Positions 8,186 through 17,407 of a stretch of DNA of 64,000 bases are shown here, piece by piece. The notes below the pieces were generated by a model. It had not been told where the DNA came from, searched no databases, and saw only the letters and a program-made list of their open reading frames with translations. Origin of the DNA: Alphaproteobacteria bacterium (lineage in GTDB: Bacteria; Pseudomonadota; Alphaproteobacteria; Micavibrionales; Micavibrionaceae); NCBI GenBank assembly GCA_021775955.1, contig JAJFGU010000014.1, positions 1 through 64,000 of the forward strand. Direction: 5' to 3'. The position numbers were made by a program, and so were the translations under genes. Positions within the stretch are counted from its first letter, which is position 1. Every line of letters begins with the position of its first letter.

Positions 8186-8261
8186 GGGCCCTTAGCTCAG
8201 CTGGGAGAGCGCTACACTGGCAGTGTAGAGGTCAGCGGTTCGATCCCGCTAGGGTCCACCA
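8186..8261 (+). tRNA. tRNA-Ala (anticodon GGC)
   Basis: A complete 76-nt cloverleaf. The acceptor stem GGGCCCT/AGGGTCC contains the G3:U70 wobble pair that identifies alanine tRNAs. The D-arm is GCTC-AGCTGGGA-GAGC, the anticodon stem CTACA/TGTAG with loop CTGGCAG (anticodon GGC), and the T-arm AGCGG-TTCGATC-CCGCT. The CCA end is encoded at 8259-8261. A duplicated copy of its 3' end lies exactly 100 bp downstream. Confidence 0.97.
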
Positions 8262-8336
8262 TTTTACTTTGTAAAATGTGTGGTCGCAGCGGGTGAATCG
8301 ATACGCTCTTAAAAGACACATTCGCGAAGCGAATGG

Positions 8337-8362
8337 GGTTCGACCTCGCTAGGGTCCACCAT
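8337..8362 (+). repeat. Duplicate of the tRNA-Ala 3' end (candidate attachment-site relic)
   Basis: These 26 bases repeat tRNA bases 8237-8262 with two mismatches and at a distance of exactly 100 bp, including GCTAGGGTCCACCAT unchanged. The intervening DNA does not form a second tRNA. Direct repeats of a tRNA 3' end are the usual footprint of integrase-mediated insertion, with the element since lost or rearranged. A third, inverted copy lies at 25496-25514. No integrase gene is present in the window. Confidence 0.6.
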
Positions 8363-8370
8363 CCACCTTC

Positions 8371-8398
8371 GCTAATTTTGCTTTCAGCAAAATTTAGC
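8371..8398. other. Stem-loop downstream of the tRNA repeat
   Basis: GCTAATTTTGCT and AGCAAAATTTAGC are nearly perfect complements around a 3-nt loop. No T-run follows, so it is not a typical intrinsic terminator. It may be a repeat-family hairpin or part of an old mobile element. The remaining non-coding sequence from 8399 to 8639 shows nothing else that I can support. Confidence 0.4.
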
Positions 8399-8639
8399 TA
8401 CGACGCGAAAGGGCCGTAGCGTGTGAAGCGGCAAAACCGTTATACGCAATGTTAAAGCTTCCGGAACCGCTTGTAGTCGCAGAAATACGACTAGACACAA
8501 GGCCGGCTGCCTGAGATAGCGTTGTCTTCAGCACAGCTGTTGCATTTTTGCAACGATATGCGGTTTCCTTTTGCATTTACGTGTGAAACCACTAAGTTTA
8601 GGCCATCACTTTCTTTCAGGAATTCTTGGTACCGGCAGG

Positions 8640-8825
8640 ATGCAAAAATACATAAAAACAGGGGCTATCGGCATCCTTTTTAATGGCGCGGGAATCATCC
8701 TGGCCGGTTCGCAAGGCACAGCACAAAACGGCTTAAAAAGAATGCGCCGGGCGCTGGGTAATGGCATAGAGCGCTATATGCCGATTGAAGATGAGATAAA
8801 GCAGCAATTATTATCGAGCCATTAA
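8640..8825 (+). CDS. Small uncharacterised protein (61 aa), possibly a gene fragment
   Basis: ATG 8640 opens an ORF with natural-looking codon use that stops one base before the flippase start (TAA-G-ATG), so the two are probably translationally coupled. The N-terminal half has a short hydrophobic stretch (TGAIGILFNGAGIILAG); the rest is basic then acidic (LKRMRRALGNG, IEDEIKQQL). No family is recognised. The reading frame stays open upstream to a TTG at 8571, and only a weak GGCAGG precedes the ATG, so this could be the surviving 3' end of a longer gene cut at the tRNA-proximal edge of the cluster. Confidence 0.45.
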   Translation: MQKYIKTGAIGILFNGAGIILAGSQGTAQNGLKRMRRALGNGIERYMPIEDEIKQQLLSSH

Positions 8826-8826
8826 G

Positions 8827-10065
8827 ATGACAAAACCCTCCAAAATTTCAATTCGCGCCATTTCTCTGAGTGACCAGATATTTTTTTCGGCTGCCAATTT
8901 TCTGCTGACAATTATGTTGGCAAGGTTTTATTCGGAAGTAGAATTTGCGGCCTATGGAATCGGTTTGTCGATAGCTCTGACGCTTCAGGGTATTCAGCGC
9001 AATTGCTATATCCTGCAAAATTCGGTGTTGCTGCCTGAAATTCTCAAGGGCCGCATTTCAAGGGTTCTGGGACAACAGACAATCGCCTGGGTCTTTCTGG
9101 CTGTGCTGGAAGGGGTTGTCCTTGCCGCACTGGTTTTATTCGAAGCGAATGGCTTTTATGTGGCCATCGCGATTTCAACGATTATATGTTCGCTGATTTA
9201 TGCGCAGCTGGAATTTGATCGCATTGCATTTATAAAGCACGAAAAATACTGGAATCCCTTTATTGCTTCGCTGGCGTTTCTTGCACTGAACGCCTTTCTT
9301 TTTTGGGCAGTTCCTACTTATGGCGTTTCGTTTCAGTTCACTATGCTGGCTCTTGGACTTTATACGTTAGCCAAATATATATGGCTAGTTTCAACACTAG
9401 GCTTGCCTGATTTGTTTTGGGGCTGGCGCCTGATAAAACGGGATTTTAAAAAATATTTTGTAAGTTCGGTTTTTGGTATTACCGGTTATGCGGGTCACAA
9501 TCACGTGCCGTTATTTATTCTGGGCGCGGTTGCGGCTCCCATTCACGCAGCTGCCTTTGTCGCGATGCGCGGTTTGATGCAGCCCTTGCAGATTATTGTG
9601 CGTTCCATGGATATCATCGATAAAAATTACTTTCAGATGGAATCCGCGGGAACCACAAAAGGAATGCGTTCCGTTATGCTGCGCCAGATTGGTCTATACG
9701 GCGTGCTTGCTCTGGGTGTTATGATAGCCGTTCTTATTTTCGGGGAATTTATTATCGGCCTTGCTTACGGTGAAAAATATGCGGCCTTCAGTATTATTCT
9801 AACAGGCTGGGCGCTGATTTTTTCTATGCTGGCGATTAGCCAGCCTCTCGAGACTGTCATCGTCAAGCTGGGAGAAATAAACCGCTATAATACCTACAGG
9901 ATATCGGCCGGTATACTTGGCACAGTCCTCGCCTTTCTTTTATGTCCTTCATTGGGGGCTATAGGGGCTGTGATAGCCTGCTTTGGCGGCTGGCTCATAT
10001 CCATTGCCTGTGCGCTCTGGATTGTTCGCCCGGTTCTTTTTCCCGGGAGCAAGTCAGCCAAATGA
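8827..10065 (+). CDS. Wzx-like oligosaccharide flippase (MVF/MOP superfamily)
   Basis: A 412-residue hydrophobic protein with about 12 predicted membrane helices evenly spread through its length. It starts with a short cytoplasmic N-terminus and SLSDQIFFSAANFLLTIMLARFYS, typical of the first helix of MATE/MVF-type flippases. The context strongly supports a flippase of undecaprenyl-linked repeat units: the next gene encodes an O-antigen ligase/polymerase-like protein whose ATG overlaps this stop by 4 nt (ATGA). The family diverges widely in sequence, so the assignment relies on size, topology and neighbours. It would move lipid-linked oligosaccharide across the inner membrane. Confidence 0.75.
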   Translation: MTKPSKISIRAISLSDQIFFSAANFLLTIMLARFYSEVEFAAYGIGLSIALTLQGIQRNCYILQNSVLLPEILKGRISRVLGQQTIAWVFLAVLEGVVLAALVLFEANGFYVAIAISTIICSLIYAQLEFDRIAFIKHEKYWNPFIASLAFLALNAFLFWAVPTYGVSFQFTMLALGLYTLAKYIWLVSTLGLPDLFWGWRLIKRDFKKYFVSSVFGITGYAGHNHVPLFILGAVAAPIHAAAFVAMRGLMQPLQIIVRSMDIIDKNYFQMESAGTTKGMRSVMLRQIGLYGVLALGVMIAVLIFGEFIIGLAYGEKYAAFSIILTGWALIFSMLAISQPLETVIVKLGEINRYNTYRISAGILGTVLAFLLCPSLGAIGAVIACFGGWLISIACALWIVRPVLFPGSKSAK

Positions 10066-11297
10066 TTGTTGATCTTAAAAACAGTAAAACGGTTTCATAT
10101 ATTCTGCAGGCCTTGTTATTTATTAACACCTTCATGATCATTGCCACATTTCGTGCCCGCGAATTCGGTGATGCTTCACTGGATCCTCAAATTCTTTTTA
10201 AGTTCTTTATATGGCTTGTCAGTATCGGTTTTTCTTTAATGTTTATCCGAATATGGGCGCATAAATTTTTGCGCTACGACAACATTATGCTACTCGTCTT
10301 GTTATCTTTAATAGGAATTTCCTGTTTCTACTCGCCAAGCTTTGTCTACAGTGCCGGTGCTGCATTTTCGATTACAGCGGTTTTTGGTCTTTTATATGCA
10401 TCCTCCTCAATCATTGAAGACCGCTTGATTTTAAGAAGCCTGCTGGCAGCTATTTCTCTGGTTTCGTTTATATCGATTATTTACTACTTCGTGGATCCTG
10501 ATGTTGCGCGCCTCAAAGAGTGGGAAGGGGGTGTGCAGGTTATCGGTACGCGGTTATCGGGAATTGCAGGCAGTCCAAATAGTATAGGATTAGCGTCGGC
10601 TTTTGGCCTGCTCATTGCGTTTTTTTATATGAGGTATTTCAAACCCCAGGGATCTTGGTGGATTTACCTGTTTTCAGCTATCAATGGGCTTGCTCTTTTT
10701 ATGAGTGATAGCCGGACCTCAACAATCGCCCTTTTTCTTGCTTTGAGTGTCGTATTTTTTGCCCGGCTCTCTGTCGCTCGTCTTTCTTTTATTTTTCTGG
10801 TTGCGGCCTTGTGTTTGCTGGGCGCTATCATTGTCGATATTGAAACATTTTTGGCAGCGTTTTCGCGCTCCGGCGATGCCAGCGAAATTACGACGGGCAC
10901 GGGCCGTTCCTATATCTGGAAAACTTCTATTGAACTTATCAATCAAAAACCTTTAACCGGCTGGGGTTACGGCAGTCCTGTTTTTATTCTTCCGCAATAT
11001 GCCGATGTTATCGGGCACAGCCCAGCACATGCACATAATATGCTACTTCAGGTCCTGTTTTCAGTGGGTTACCCTGGTATGTTGCTATTTGCTCTACTTT
11101 ATGCCATAAAATTTTATTATTCTGTTAAATGGAAAGATACTTTTAAAATAGCCACCCTGGTTTTTTTGCTGGTCAACGGGTTGACGGAAGCTTCCATTTT
11201 TAGGGGCGTGGCAAGTTTATCAACTTTGATATTCGCAGTTGTTTTGGGAATGGAGTACTTAAAGAGATATGACGTCGATGATCGCACAGATAGGTAG
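10062..11297 (+). CDS. O-antigen ligase/polymerase-like membrane protein (Wzy/WaaL type)
   Basis: A 411-residue protein starting at ATG 10062 inside the flippase stop. It has about 11 membrane helices and, between late helices, the large periplasmic loop typical of Wzy_C proteins: GTGRSYIWKTSIELINQKPLTGWGYG, then HSPAHAHNMLLQVLFSVGYPG. The R-x-x-I-W and H-N-x-x-L pairs are hallmarks of O-antigen ligases and polymerases. In this cluster it most likely polymerises repeat units in the periplasm. A second homologue lies at 26374. The DNA of this part of the cluster looks more AT-rich than the flanking core genes. Confidence 0.82.
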   Translation: MIVDLKNSKTVSYILQALLFINTFMIIATFRAREFGDASLDPQILFKFFIWLVSIGFSLMFIRIWAHKFLRYDNIMLLVLLSLIGISCFYSPSFVYSAGAAFSITAVFGLLYASSSIIEDRLILRSLLAAISLVSFISIIYYFVDPDVARLKEWEGGVQVIGTRLSGIAGSPNSIGLASAFGLLIAFFYMRYFKPQGSWWIYLFSAINGLALFMSDSRTSTIALFLALSVVFFARLSVARLSFIFLVAALCLLGAIIVDIETFLAAFSRSGDASEITTGTGRSYIWKTSIELINQKPLTGWGYGSPVFILPQYADVIGHSPAHAHNMLLQVLFSVGYPGMLLFALLYAIKFYYSVKWKDTFKIATLVFLLVNGLTEASIFRGVASLSTLIFAVVLGMEYLKRYDVDDRTDR

Positions 11298-12474
11298 TTT
11301 TTATCCGAGTATATTTACACTGGGTACCAATAGGGTTATCAGTCAACCCGCAAAAGATATTGCCATTCCTAGATTTTCATCTTTAGACAGCTGGCGGGGG
11401 ATATGTGCCTGTCTGGTCACTTTTTTTCATTTCAGTGTCTATAGCCATATTGGCAATCTGGCCCTTATCCAAAATGCTTATCTCTTTGTTGATTTCTTTT
11501 TTGTCCTGAGTGGCTTTGTCATCGCTGCCAATTATCAGAAACGTCTTTTGGAAGGATACAGCGTTGGGCAATTTATGCTTTTACGTTTTGGCAGAATTTA
11601 CCCCCTTCACCTTTTTATGCTTCTATGCTTCGTGGGTTCTTATACGTTGCTATATTTTGTGATGCCGTCAGAGAGCGAAACCATTTTCTCTTCGGAAAGG
11701 AAATCCATATCGGCTATATTTGGCAATCTCTTTCTGGTTCATAGTCTGGGAATATATGATGACGTCACCTGGAATACGGCAAGTTGGAGCATCAGCGCCG
11801 AGTTCTATACCTATATGATTTATGCTGGTGTTCTTCTTACTATGCGCAAAATGTTGCATGTGCCGCTTTTGATTGCGCTTATTGGCTGCCCGCTTTTGAT
11901 CGCCAATCTCAGTGAAAATTATATGGACACAACGGCGGATTACGGTTTGATTAGATGTGTGTATGGCTTTGCCGCCGGGGCTTTATGCTTTTATCTGTTC
12001 AGACGGTTGCAGCCTCTTATTACAGCATTTAAGCCGCAGGAAAAATTTGCGACATATACCGAAATAATAGCGATACTCAGCGCCGCCGTTTTTGTTTGTA
12101 GCGCTGGCAAAAATGTCATGTCGGTTTTTGCGCCTTATATATTTTCTGCTGTCGTGCTTATTTTTTCATTTGAGCTGGGCAGAATTAGCGCTTTGCTAAA
12201 GCATAAGTTTCTACTTCTCATTGGCATATTATCGTATTCGATTTATATGGTGCATGTATTCATACAGGGCCGGGTATATGATGCTGGTAAAGTAGTTGGG
12301 AAAATAACAGGTCAAGATATATTTACATCACCCTGGGTGGGTGACCTGGCTTGCATTATTATGTTGCTGACGGTTTTGGCCGTTAGTTATGTGACATATC
12401 GTTATATTGAAACGCCGGGGCGTAACTGGTTTAAAGGGCTTGTGAAAAGGATAGAGCAAAAAAATAATGGCTGA
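11269..12474 (+). CDS. Acyltransferase 3 family membrane protein (OafA/ExoZ-like)
   Basis: A 401-residue protein with about 10 membrane helices. The N-terminal SLDSWRGICACLVTFFHF carries the R and H of the acyltransferase-3 active region (R-x-x-x-x-x-x-V-x-x-x-H). FVDFFFVLSGFVIA and then FGRIYPLH follow, both family signatures. It probably transfers acetyl or another acyl group to a sugar of the repeat unit. It overlaps the upstream gene by 29 nt and the downstream glycosyltransferase by 8 nt, indicating one operon. ATG 11278 is an alternative start nine bases in. Confidence 0.9.
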   Translation: MTSMIAQIGSFYPSIFTLGTNRVISQPAKDIAIPRFSSLDSWRGICACLVTFFHFSVYSHIGNLALIQNAYLFVDFFFVLSGFVIAANYQKRLLEGYSVGQFMLLRFGRIYPLHLFMLLCFVGSYTLLYFVMPSESETIFSSERKSISAIFGNLFLVHSLGIYDDVTWNTASWSISAEFYTYMIYAGVLLTMRKMLHVPLLIALIGCPLLIANLSENYMDTTADYGLIRCVYGFAAGALCFYLFRRLQPLITAFKPQEKFATYTEIIAILSAAVFVCSAGKNVMSVFAPYIFSAVVLIFSFELGRISALLKHKFLLLIGILSYSIYMVHVFIQGRVYDAGKVVGKITGQDIFTSPWVGDLACIIMLLTVLAVSYVTYRYIETPGRNWFKGLVKRIEQKNNG

Positions 12475-13648
12475 ACCTAACCAGGCCGGTAAAAAAGAAT
12501 GCCCCATCATTCTCCATATCAGTAGTGATTACCCGGACCCTATCAAACCCAACAAGACCATCGCCGTTTACAATCTCGTGGAAGGCACGCCGGAATACAG
12601 GCATGTCGTTTATTCTTTAAACAGGGAGAATGGCTGGTCGGGTATAACGGCCGAACCGTTTGGCCAGGATCGTGTCGCTGTACGCTATAAAGCACCACCC
12701 AAGGGATTGTTTTGGGGCAGCAGGTTAAAAAATGTTGCCGGTTGGATTGGTGAGGATTTGAAGAAGAAAAATATTATTCCCGATCTTGTTGAAGCCCATA
12801 AATTTACCGTTGAGGGTTTGATAGGGCAGGATTTAGCCCGTGAATTTTCATGTCCCCTGGTCTGTGACATTCAGGGTGGTACAGATACAAAAATCCTCAG
12901 GATAAAATTAGGCCTCAGGCGCCGCTATAGGCAAATTGCACAGGAATCTTCTTTGTTTTTCCCTTATGCGCCGTGGTCGATAGAGCCATTTGAAAAACTG
13001 GCTGGATTGGAACGGGGCAAATGTCGCTGTTTGCCGGTTACTCCTGATCTTGATAATTTACAGCCTGCAAATCCCGTCGATAAAAACCGTCTGCTTAGTG
13101 TTTTTCATCTTGATGGCTGGAAGCATAAAAACTTTACCGGATTGATACGGGCGGTAAAAAAACTTTCCGCTCAAAACGACAATATAAAACTGGATGTCTA
13201 TGGCGGCGGGAAACCTGAAACACTGGCGGCAATGGAAAACCTGATAAAGAGATATGATGTACAAAATCATGTTCATCTGCGCGGGTCCGTATCAAACAAC
13301 GAATTGCCTGAGATCATGAAGAATTACACTGCTTTTGTTCTGCCGTCTTTGGTTGAATCCTATGGTCTTGTTTATGTTGAGGCACTGTTTTCCGGCCTGC
13401 CCATTCTGTTTTCTAAAGGGCGCGGTATTGACGGATATATGGATGAAAAATCGATCGGTTATGCCTGTAATCCGCGCTCCGTTGAGGATATAGCAGATGG
13501 AATTGACTATTTGATCCAAAATCAAAGAGAGCTGAAGACCGGAATTGCTAATTTACAGACAGAAGGTTCTCTGGATATTCTTCGAAGGGAGAATATTTTG
13601 AACGTTTACCGCGCGGGTATTAATGCAGTATTGGCTGAAAAAAAATGA
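12467..13648 (+). CDS. Glycosyltransferase, GT4-like (GT-B fold)
   Basis: A 393-residue soluble protein. The N-terminal domain opens with ILHISSDYPDPIKPNKT and contains LVEAHKFTVEGLIGQDLAREF. The C-terminal Rossmann domain has LLSVFHLDGWKHKNFTGLIRAV, IKLDVYGGGKPETL, and the nucleotide-sugar motif FVLPSLVESYGLVYVEALFSG, matching the E-x7-E block of GT4 enzymes. It should add one sugar to the lipid-linked repeat unit on the cytoplasmic side. It is joined to both neighbours by short overlaps (8 and 4 nt). Confidence 0.9.
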   Translation: MAEPNQAGKKECPIILHISSDYPDPIKPNKTIAVYNLVEGTPEYRHVVYSLNRENGWSGITAEPFGQDRVAVRYKAPPKGLFWGSRLKNVAGWIGEDLKKKNIIPDLVEAHKFTVEGLIGQDLAREFSCPLVCDIQGGTDTKILRIKLGLRRRYRQIAQESSLFFPYAPWSIEPFEKLAGLERGKCRCLPVTPDLDNLQPANPVDKNRLLSVFHLDGWKHKNFTGLIRAVKKLSAQNDNIKLDVYGGGKPETLAAMENLIKRYDVQNHVHLRGSVSNNELPEIMKNYTAFVLPSLVESYGLVYVEALFSGLPILFSKGRGIDGYMDEKSIGYACNPRSVEDIADGIDYLIQNQRELKTGIANLQTEGSLDILRRENILNVYRAGINAVLAEKK

Positions 13649-15132
13649 ACGTAGAAAAAAAAGAAAAAATATGTTTTGTTGCTTCAGGAGGCGGGCATCT
13701 ACGCCAGCTTTTACAGATTTTCGCTTTGCATGAAGACTATCCTTATTATTTTGTGACGGAAAGAACGTCCCTGGGTGAAAGTCTTAGCGGGCAGCACAAA
13801 ACATTATTTGTTCCGCATTTTGCTTTTGGCCAGCGTAAGATGGAAGGATGGTTGCCGTTTTTATGGAGCGGTCTTAAAAACTTTTTTTCTTCCTCATGGT
13901 ATTTTGCAAAAGAAAGGCCAAACATTGTTATCAGCACCGGCGCCGGCGCAGCATTTTTTACATTATTCTGGGCCTATGTGTTCAGAAGAAAAATTGTCTA
14001 TATCGAATCCATTGCGCGTGTGACGAGTTTATCCCTGTTTGGAAAATTGACGTCTAAATTGGCCGGGTTTTGTATTGTACAATGGCCGGATATGGTCCGT
14101 CAGCTAAAGGGAGCGAAATATTGCTCGCCTCTGCTTGTTAAGGAAGTAAAAGACGATAAAAAAAGGGAAGGCCTATTGGTCACTGTTGGTACGATTATGC
14201 CGTTCGACCGCATGGTTATGGGTGTTGAGGCGCTAATAAGCGAAGAAAAAATTTCTGGTCCGGTAGCTGCGCAGACCGGGAAAAGTGAGTGCCAGTTTGA
14301 AAGGTTGGAAACCTTCGAAAGCTGCTCTTTTGAGGAGCTGAATGAGCGTATGAGAAAGGCAGATATTGTGGTCTGTCATGGTGGGTCAGGTTCCATTCTG
14401 GGCGCTTTAAAAGCCGGTTGCCGGGTTGTTGCTATGGCAAGAAAGCAGGAATTCAAGGAACACTATGATGATCATCAGTTGGATATCATGAATGCTTTTT
14501 CAGATATGGGATTAATTTCGATTGCCAAGGATGAAAATGATTTACTGCGCGCTATACAGGAAGCTGGCAACAGAGAAAGAAAAACGGTAGAGATTAATCC
14601 GAATGAATTTATTTCTGTTATCGAAGACTATATAGAAGACAGTAAAAAACCCGGAAAAGAGCAAAAGATGCGCAGTTTAAATCAGCTAAGATATATACGC
14701 AAAGCCCTGGTGAAGGCAAAATACCTTTATTATACGAAGATTTGGGGTATGGATTTGCATGAAAGCTGTGATTTTTCCCTCTCAGCTAAATTTGATAAGA
14801 CCTACCCCAAAGGCATTCATGTTGGTGCGCATAGTTATATTGCGTTCGATGTGGCTGTTCTTAGTCATGATATGACGCGTGGTTTGTATCTTGATACCCA
14901 TATAGGGAAGAACTGCTTTATTGGTGGCCGCAGTGTTATCATGCCCGGCGTGAAGATAGAGGATAATTGTATTATTGGTGCCGGAAGCGTGGTGACCAAA
15001 GATGTGTCGGCTGGTTCTATTGCTGCCGGCAACCCGGCGAAAGTGATCGAACAAAATATAGAAGTGGGACAATACGGCCGTTTAAATTATGCAGATAAGA
15101 ATGAAGAACGTCTTTTAAAAAAAGCAGGCTAA
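13645..15132 (+). CDS. PssD-PssE glycosyltransferase fused to a hexapeptide acetyltransferase
   Basis: A 495-residue protein in three parts. Residues 1 to about 165 resemble Alg14/PssD (ICFVASGGGHLRQLLQI, then the STGAGAAFFTLFWAY segment), the membrane-docking half of a split GT28-type transferase. Residues about 170-325 resemble Alg13/PssE (LLVTVGTIMPFDRMV, ADIVVCHGGSGSILGALKAG), the catalytic, donor-binding half. Residues about 345-490 form a left-handed beta-helix acetyltransferase of the WcaF type (HIGKNCFIGGRSVIMPGVKI, IIGAGSVVTKDV, AAGNPAKVI). One polypeptide would thus transfer a sugar and acetylate a glycan. PssD and PssE are normally separate proteins; the added acetyltransferase is unusual. 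The 3' end overlaps the convergent wbaP-like gene by 4 nt. Confidence 0.85.
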   Translation: MNVEKKEKICFVASGGGHLRQLLQIFALHEDYPYYFVTERTSLGESLSGQHKTLFVPHFAFGQRKMEGWLPFLWSGLKNFFSSSWYFAKERPNIVISTGAGAAFFTLFWAYVFRRKIVYIESIARVTSLSLFGKLTSKLAGFCIVQWPDMVRQLKGAKYCSPLLVKEVKDDKKREGLLVTVGTIMPFDRMVMGVEALISEEKISGPVAAQTGKSECQFERLETFESCSFEELNERMRKADIVVCHGGSGSILGALKAGCRVVAMARKQEFKEHYDDHQLDIMNAFSDMGLISIAKDENDLLRAIQEAGNRERKTVEINPNEFISVIEDYIEDSKKPGKEQKMRSLNQLRYIRKALVKAKYLYYTKIWGMDLHESCDFSLSAKFDKTYPKGIHVGAHSYIAFDVAVLSHDMTRGLYLDTHIGKNCFIGGRSVIMPGVKIEDNCIIGAGSVVTKDVSAGSIAAGNPAKVIEQNIEVGQYGRLNYADKNEERLLKKAG

Positions 15133-16628
15133 TAAGCGCCGGAACCGCCCAACACCACACGCAATGTTCGTATGAGAATAACAATATCCCCCCAGAGAGA
15201 CCAGTTGCGAACATACCAGCTATCCCAGTAAACACGTCTTTGAAAGCTGGTGGCGTTGCGGCCGCTAACCTGCCATAGCCCGGTAATGCCGGGTCGGACC
15301 GACAGATAAAGGTTCAAGGTATCGCCGTATTTTTCTTTTTCACTTTCCAGTATGGGGCGCGGACCAACCATACTCATGTCACCCTTTAGCACATTCCAAA
15401 GCTGCGGCAATTCATCAATACTGGTTTTACGAATGAGACGTGAGGTACGGCTTTTAATGCGAGGGTCATTTTTTATTTTGTGATATTTCTCCCACTCGGA
15501 TTTTACTTTTGGGTCACTTTTGAGAAGGTCCTCTAATAAATGATCCGAATTCGGCTCCATCGTCCGGAATTTCCAACAGCGAAAATGTTTACCGTGCCGT
15601 CCTATACGCTCGCCGCTATAAAAAATGCTCCCACCCTGACCTTCCAGTTTAATCAGGATAGAAACAATCGCAATTATAGGGGCTGCAGGTAACAGAGAAA
15701 TACTTGCAAGGGTAATATCCATGCCTCGTTTTATGCTGCGTCCAAATAATGAGGATACGGCGCTTTTTGCATGAAGCAGCATAATATCGTAGCCAAAGAA
15801 ATAGCGCGGTTCCATTTCATAGGAGTTAACGCGGGAAAGTGGCGGAACAACAGCGTGCAGGATATTGAGGTGTGTAAGAGTATTGATAATTTCTATACGC
15901 TCCGGCCCACGAAAAGTCTCAAGGCAAATAACATAAAAATTATCAGGGTTATTCTTTATATAATTTATAAAATCATTCCGTCCGTCTTCTATTTTCAAGT
16001 CGTGATATTTTTTAGGCAATTGTTCAAGGTCAAAATTCTGCGGATTTCCATCACGCAAAAACACTGTATGGGCGCTATAGCCGGTATAACGGTCTGCTTG
16101 AAAAGCGCAGAGAATATTGGTCGTGCTGTGTACGTCGCCGATAATAACGGTCGGAATGCTCCATATGCCGTGATTGCGTGTTATTAGATAGACAAGCTGC
16201 CGGGCCATAAGAATAAAAGCAAAAGCAAAAATCCAGTTTGACGTTATAAGAAGCCTTGAAAAGGAAATATGAAGTGCAAAGTGAATAAACCCGTCCAGGA
16301 TAAAAGCCAAGAGAATGACTTTGCCGATATACTGTACTTGATTCCACCAGGGAACACGCTGCGTATAGTGGCCTTTAATAAATAACATGAACAAAACGCA
16401 GATGGTGAGAGAGGCAAAAAGATATTTGCGTGCCTCTATATAAACCGAAAATGCCTTTGCATATTCGTCATAAAAAAAAGCTTCTTTCAGTTCTTGCGCC
16501 ATAATCGCAGACACATAAAACGCAGCAATCATGGCGAGCAGATCAAAGGTAAGGATTAAAATGCTGATACTGCGACGTACGAGAAGTCGCTTGTTTCTAT
16601 TTTCTTTTAAAGAGTTAGAAGACATCAA
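15129..16628 (-). CDS. Undecaprenyl-phosphate sugar phosphotransferase (WbaP/WcaJ-like)
   Basis: A 499-residue polyisoprenyl-phosphate hexose-1-phosphate transferase. Four or so N-terminal membrane helices lie within residues 15-145, then a cytosolic CoA-binding-like domain, then a re-entrant helix ([20 protein letters not shown], about residue 305) and the catalytic domain. The latter carries [40 protein letters not shown] with the PRP motif, and [13 protein letters not shown]. It starts the repeat unit by moving a sugar-phosphate onto undecaprenyl phosphate. It is the last gene of the minus-strand operon (15129-20096) and overlaps the Wzz-like gene by 4 nt. Confidence 0.95.
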   Translation of the reverse strand: MMSSNSLKENRNKRLLVRRSISILILTFDLLAMIAAFYVSAIMAQELKEAFFYDEYAKAFSVYIEARKYLFASLTICVLFMLFIKGHYTQRVPWWNQVQYIGKVILLAFILDGFIHFALHISFSRLLITSNWIFAFAFILMARQLVYLITRNHGIWSIPTVIIGDVHSTTNILCAFQADRYTGYSAHTVFLRDGNPQNFDLEQLPKKYHDLKIEDGRNDFINYIKNNPDNFYVICLETFRGPERIEIINTLTHLNILHAVVPPLSRVNSYEMEPRYFFGYDIMLLHAKSAVSSLFGRSIKRGMDITLASISLLPAAPIIAIVSILIKLEGQGGSIFYSGERIGRHGKHFRCWKFRTMEPNSDHLLEDLLKSDPKVKSEWEKYHKIKNDPRIKSRTSRLIRKTSIDELPQLWNVLKGDMSMVGPRPILESEKEKYGDTLNLYLSVRPGITGLWQVSGRNATSFQRRVYWDSWYVRNWSLWGDIVILIRTLRVVLGGSGAY

Positions 16629-17368
16629 TTTGCCTCAAGCGTTATCTTGCCAGGTCCGTTTAACGACCATGCAAAAATTACGCCAACCAATAACCCTGCT
16701 GTGGCAAAGAAAGAAAAAATTGGCCATTTATCCGGGTAAGAAGGCTTTGGCGGTAGTTCTGCTCTGATAATAATTTTTTTACTAACATTGTCAGAATCGT
16801 ATTCCATATATTTATCAAGAACCGCATTGGTGATGGCTCTTGCAAGATAGGGAGAAATGGATGTGTAATGAATGTCGATTTTGAAATATGGCTCTTTCGT
16901 AATGTTCAATTCTTTCTGGATTTGGTTGAAGATCAGTTCTTCAAGTGGTTTGCTTTCACGTCTGTCAAAGCCAAATGTTACTTTTATTTTATGTTCTAAT
17001 TTTTCTGCCAGAGTTTTAACCGGTATTAAATCCTTGTTAAACTCGCCTCTCTCTGAGAGTTTCAGTCTTTGTATGACAGGTTTAATAATCTGCGGGGAAC
17101 GTATAATAGATTCCACTTCTTCATAACTGTCCGGGTAAATCGGTGTTTCGGATTTCACGGCTTCTATATTGGCGATGTCATATTCTTTCGGATATAGTTG
17201 CAAACTGGCTGCGGCAGTATAAAGCGGTGTTAGCAGTGTAAAAAAAAGACCTCCGAACAAAAGGGTAAGAAGGAATAGCCCCAACACAAGATTGCGGCGC
17301 AACCACAATGTTTTTAGTGTGTGAAGGTTTTGTTTGCCAGCTGTGGTTGTTGTGTTGCCTGTACTCAT
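16625..17368 (-). CDS. Small Wzz-like polysaccharide co-polymerase
   Basis: A 247-residue protein with two membrane helices (about residues 27-50 and 215-237) enclosing a periplasmic domain of about 165 residues, the layout of Wzz/PCP1 chain-length regulators. The N-terminal LKTLWLRRNLVLGLFLLTLL with YTAAASLQLYPKEYD and the late PPKPSYPDKWPIF proline segment before the second helix support this. It probably sets polymer length together with the Wzy protein. A larger Wzz-like protein (18549-20096) is in the same operon, so the cluster has two co-polymerases. Confidence 0.8.
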   Translation of the reverse strand: MSTGNTTTTAGKQNLHTLKTLWLRRNLVLGLFLLTLLFGGLFFTLLTPLYTAAASLQLYPKEYDIANIEAVKSETPIYPDSYEEVESIIRSPQIIKPVIQRLKLSERGEFNKDLIPVKTLAEKLEHKIKVTFGFDRRESKPLEELIFNQIQKELNITKEPYFKIDIHYTSISPYLARAITNAVLDKYMEYDSDNVSKKIIIRAELPPKPSYPDKWPIFSFFATAGLLVGVIFAWSLNGPGKITLEAN

Positions 17369-17407
17369 CCGTCTAAAACTTTAGCTATTCTCAACGTGTT
17401 GTAAGAT

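Noticed and set aside
8394-8576. A 60-codon minus-strand ORF between the tRNA repeat and the polysaccharide genes
   Set aside because: No ribosome-binding site, no recognisable domain, starts within a hairpin-rich non-coding stretch and overlaps the upstream extension of the small ORF at 8640. I could not support it as a gene.
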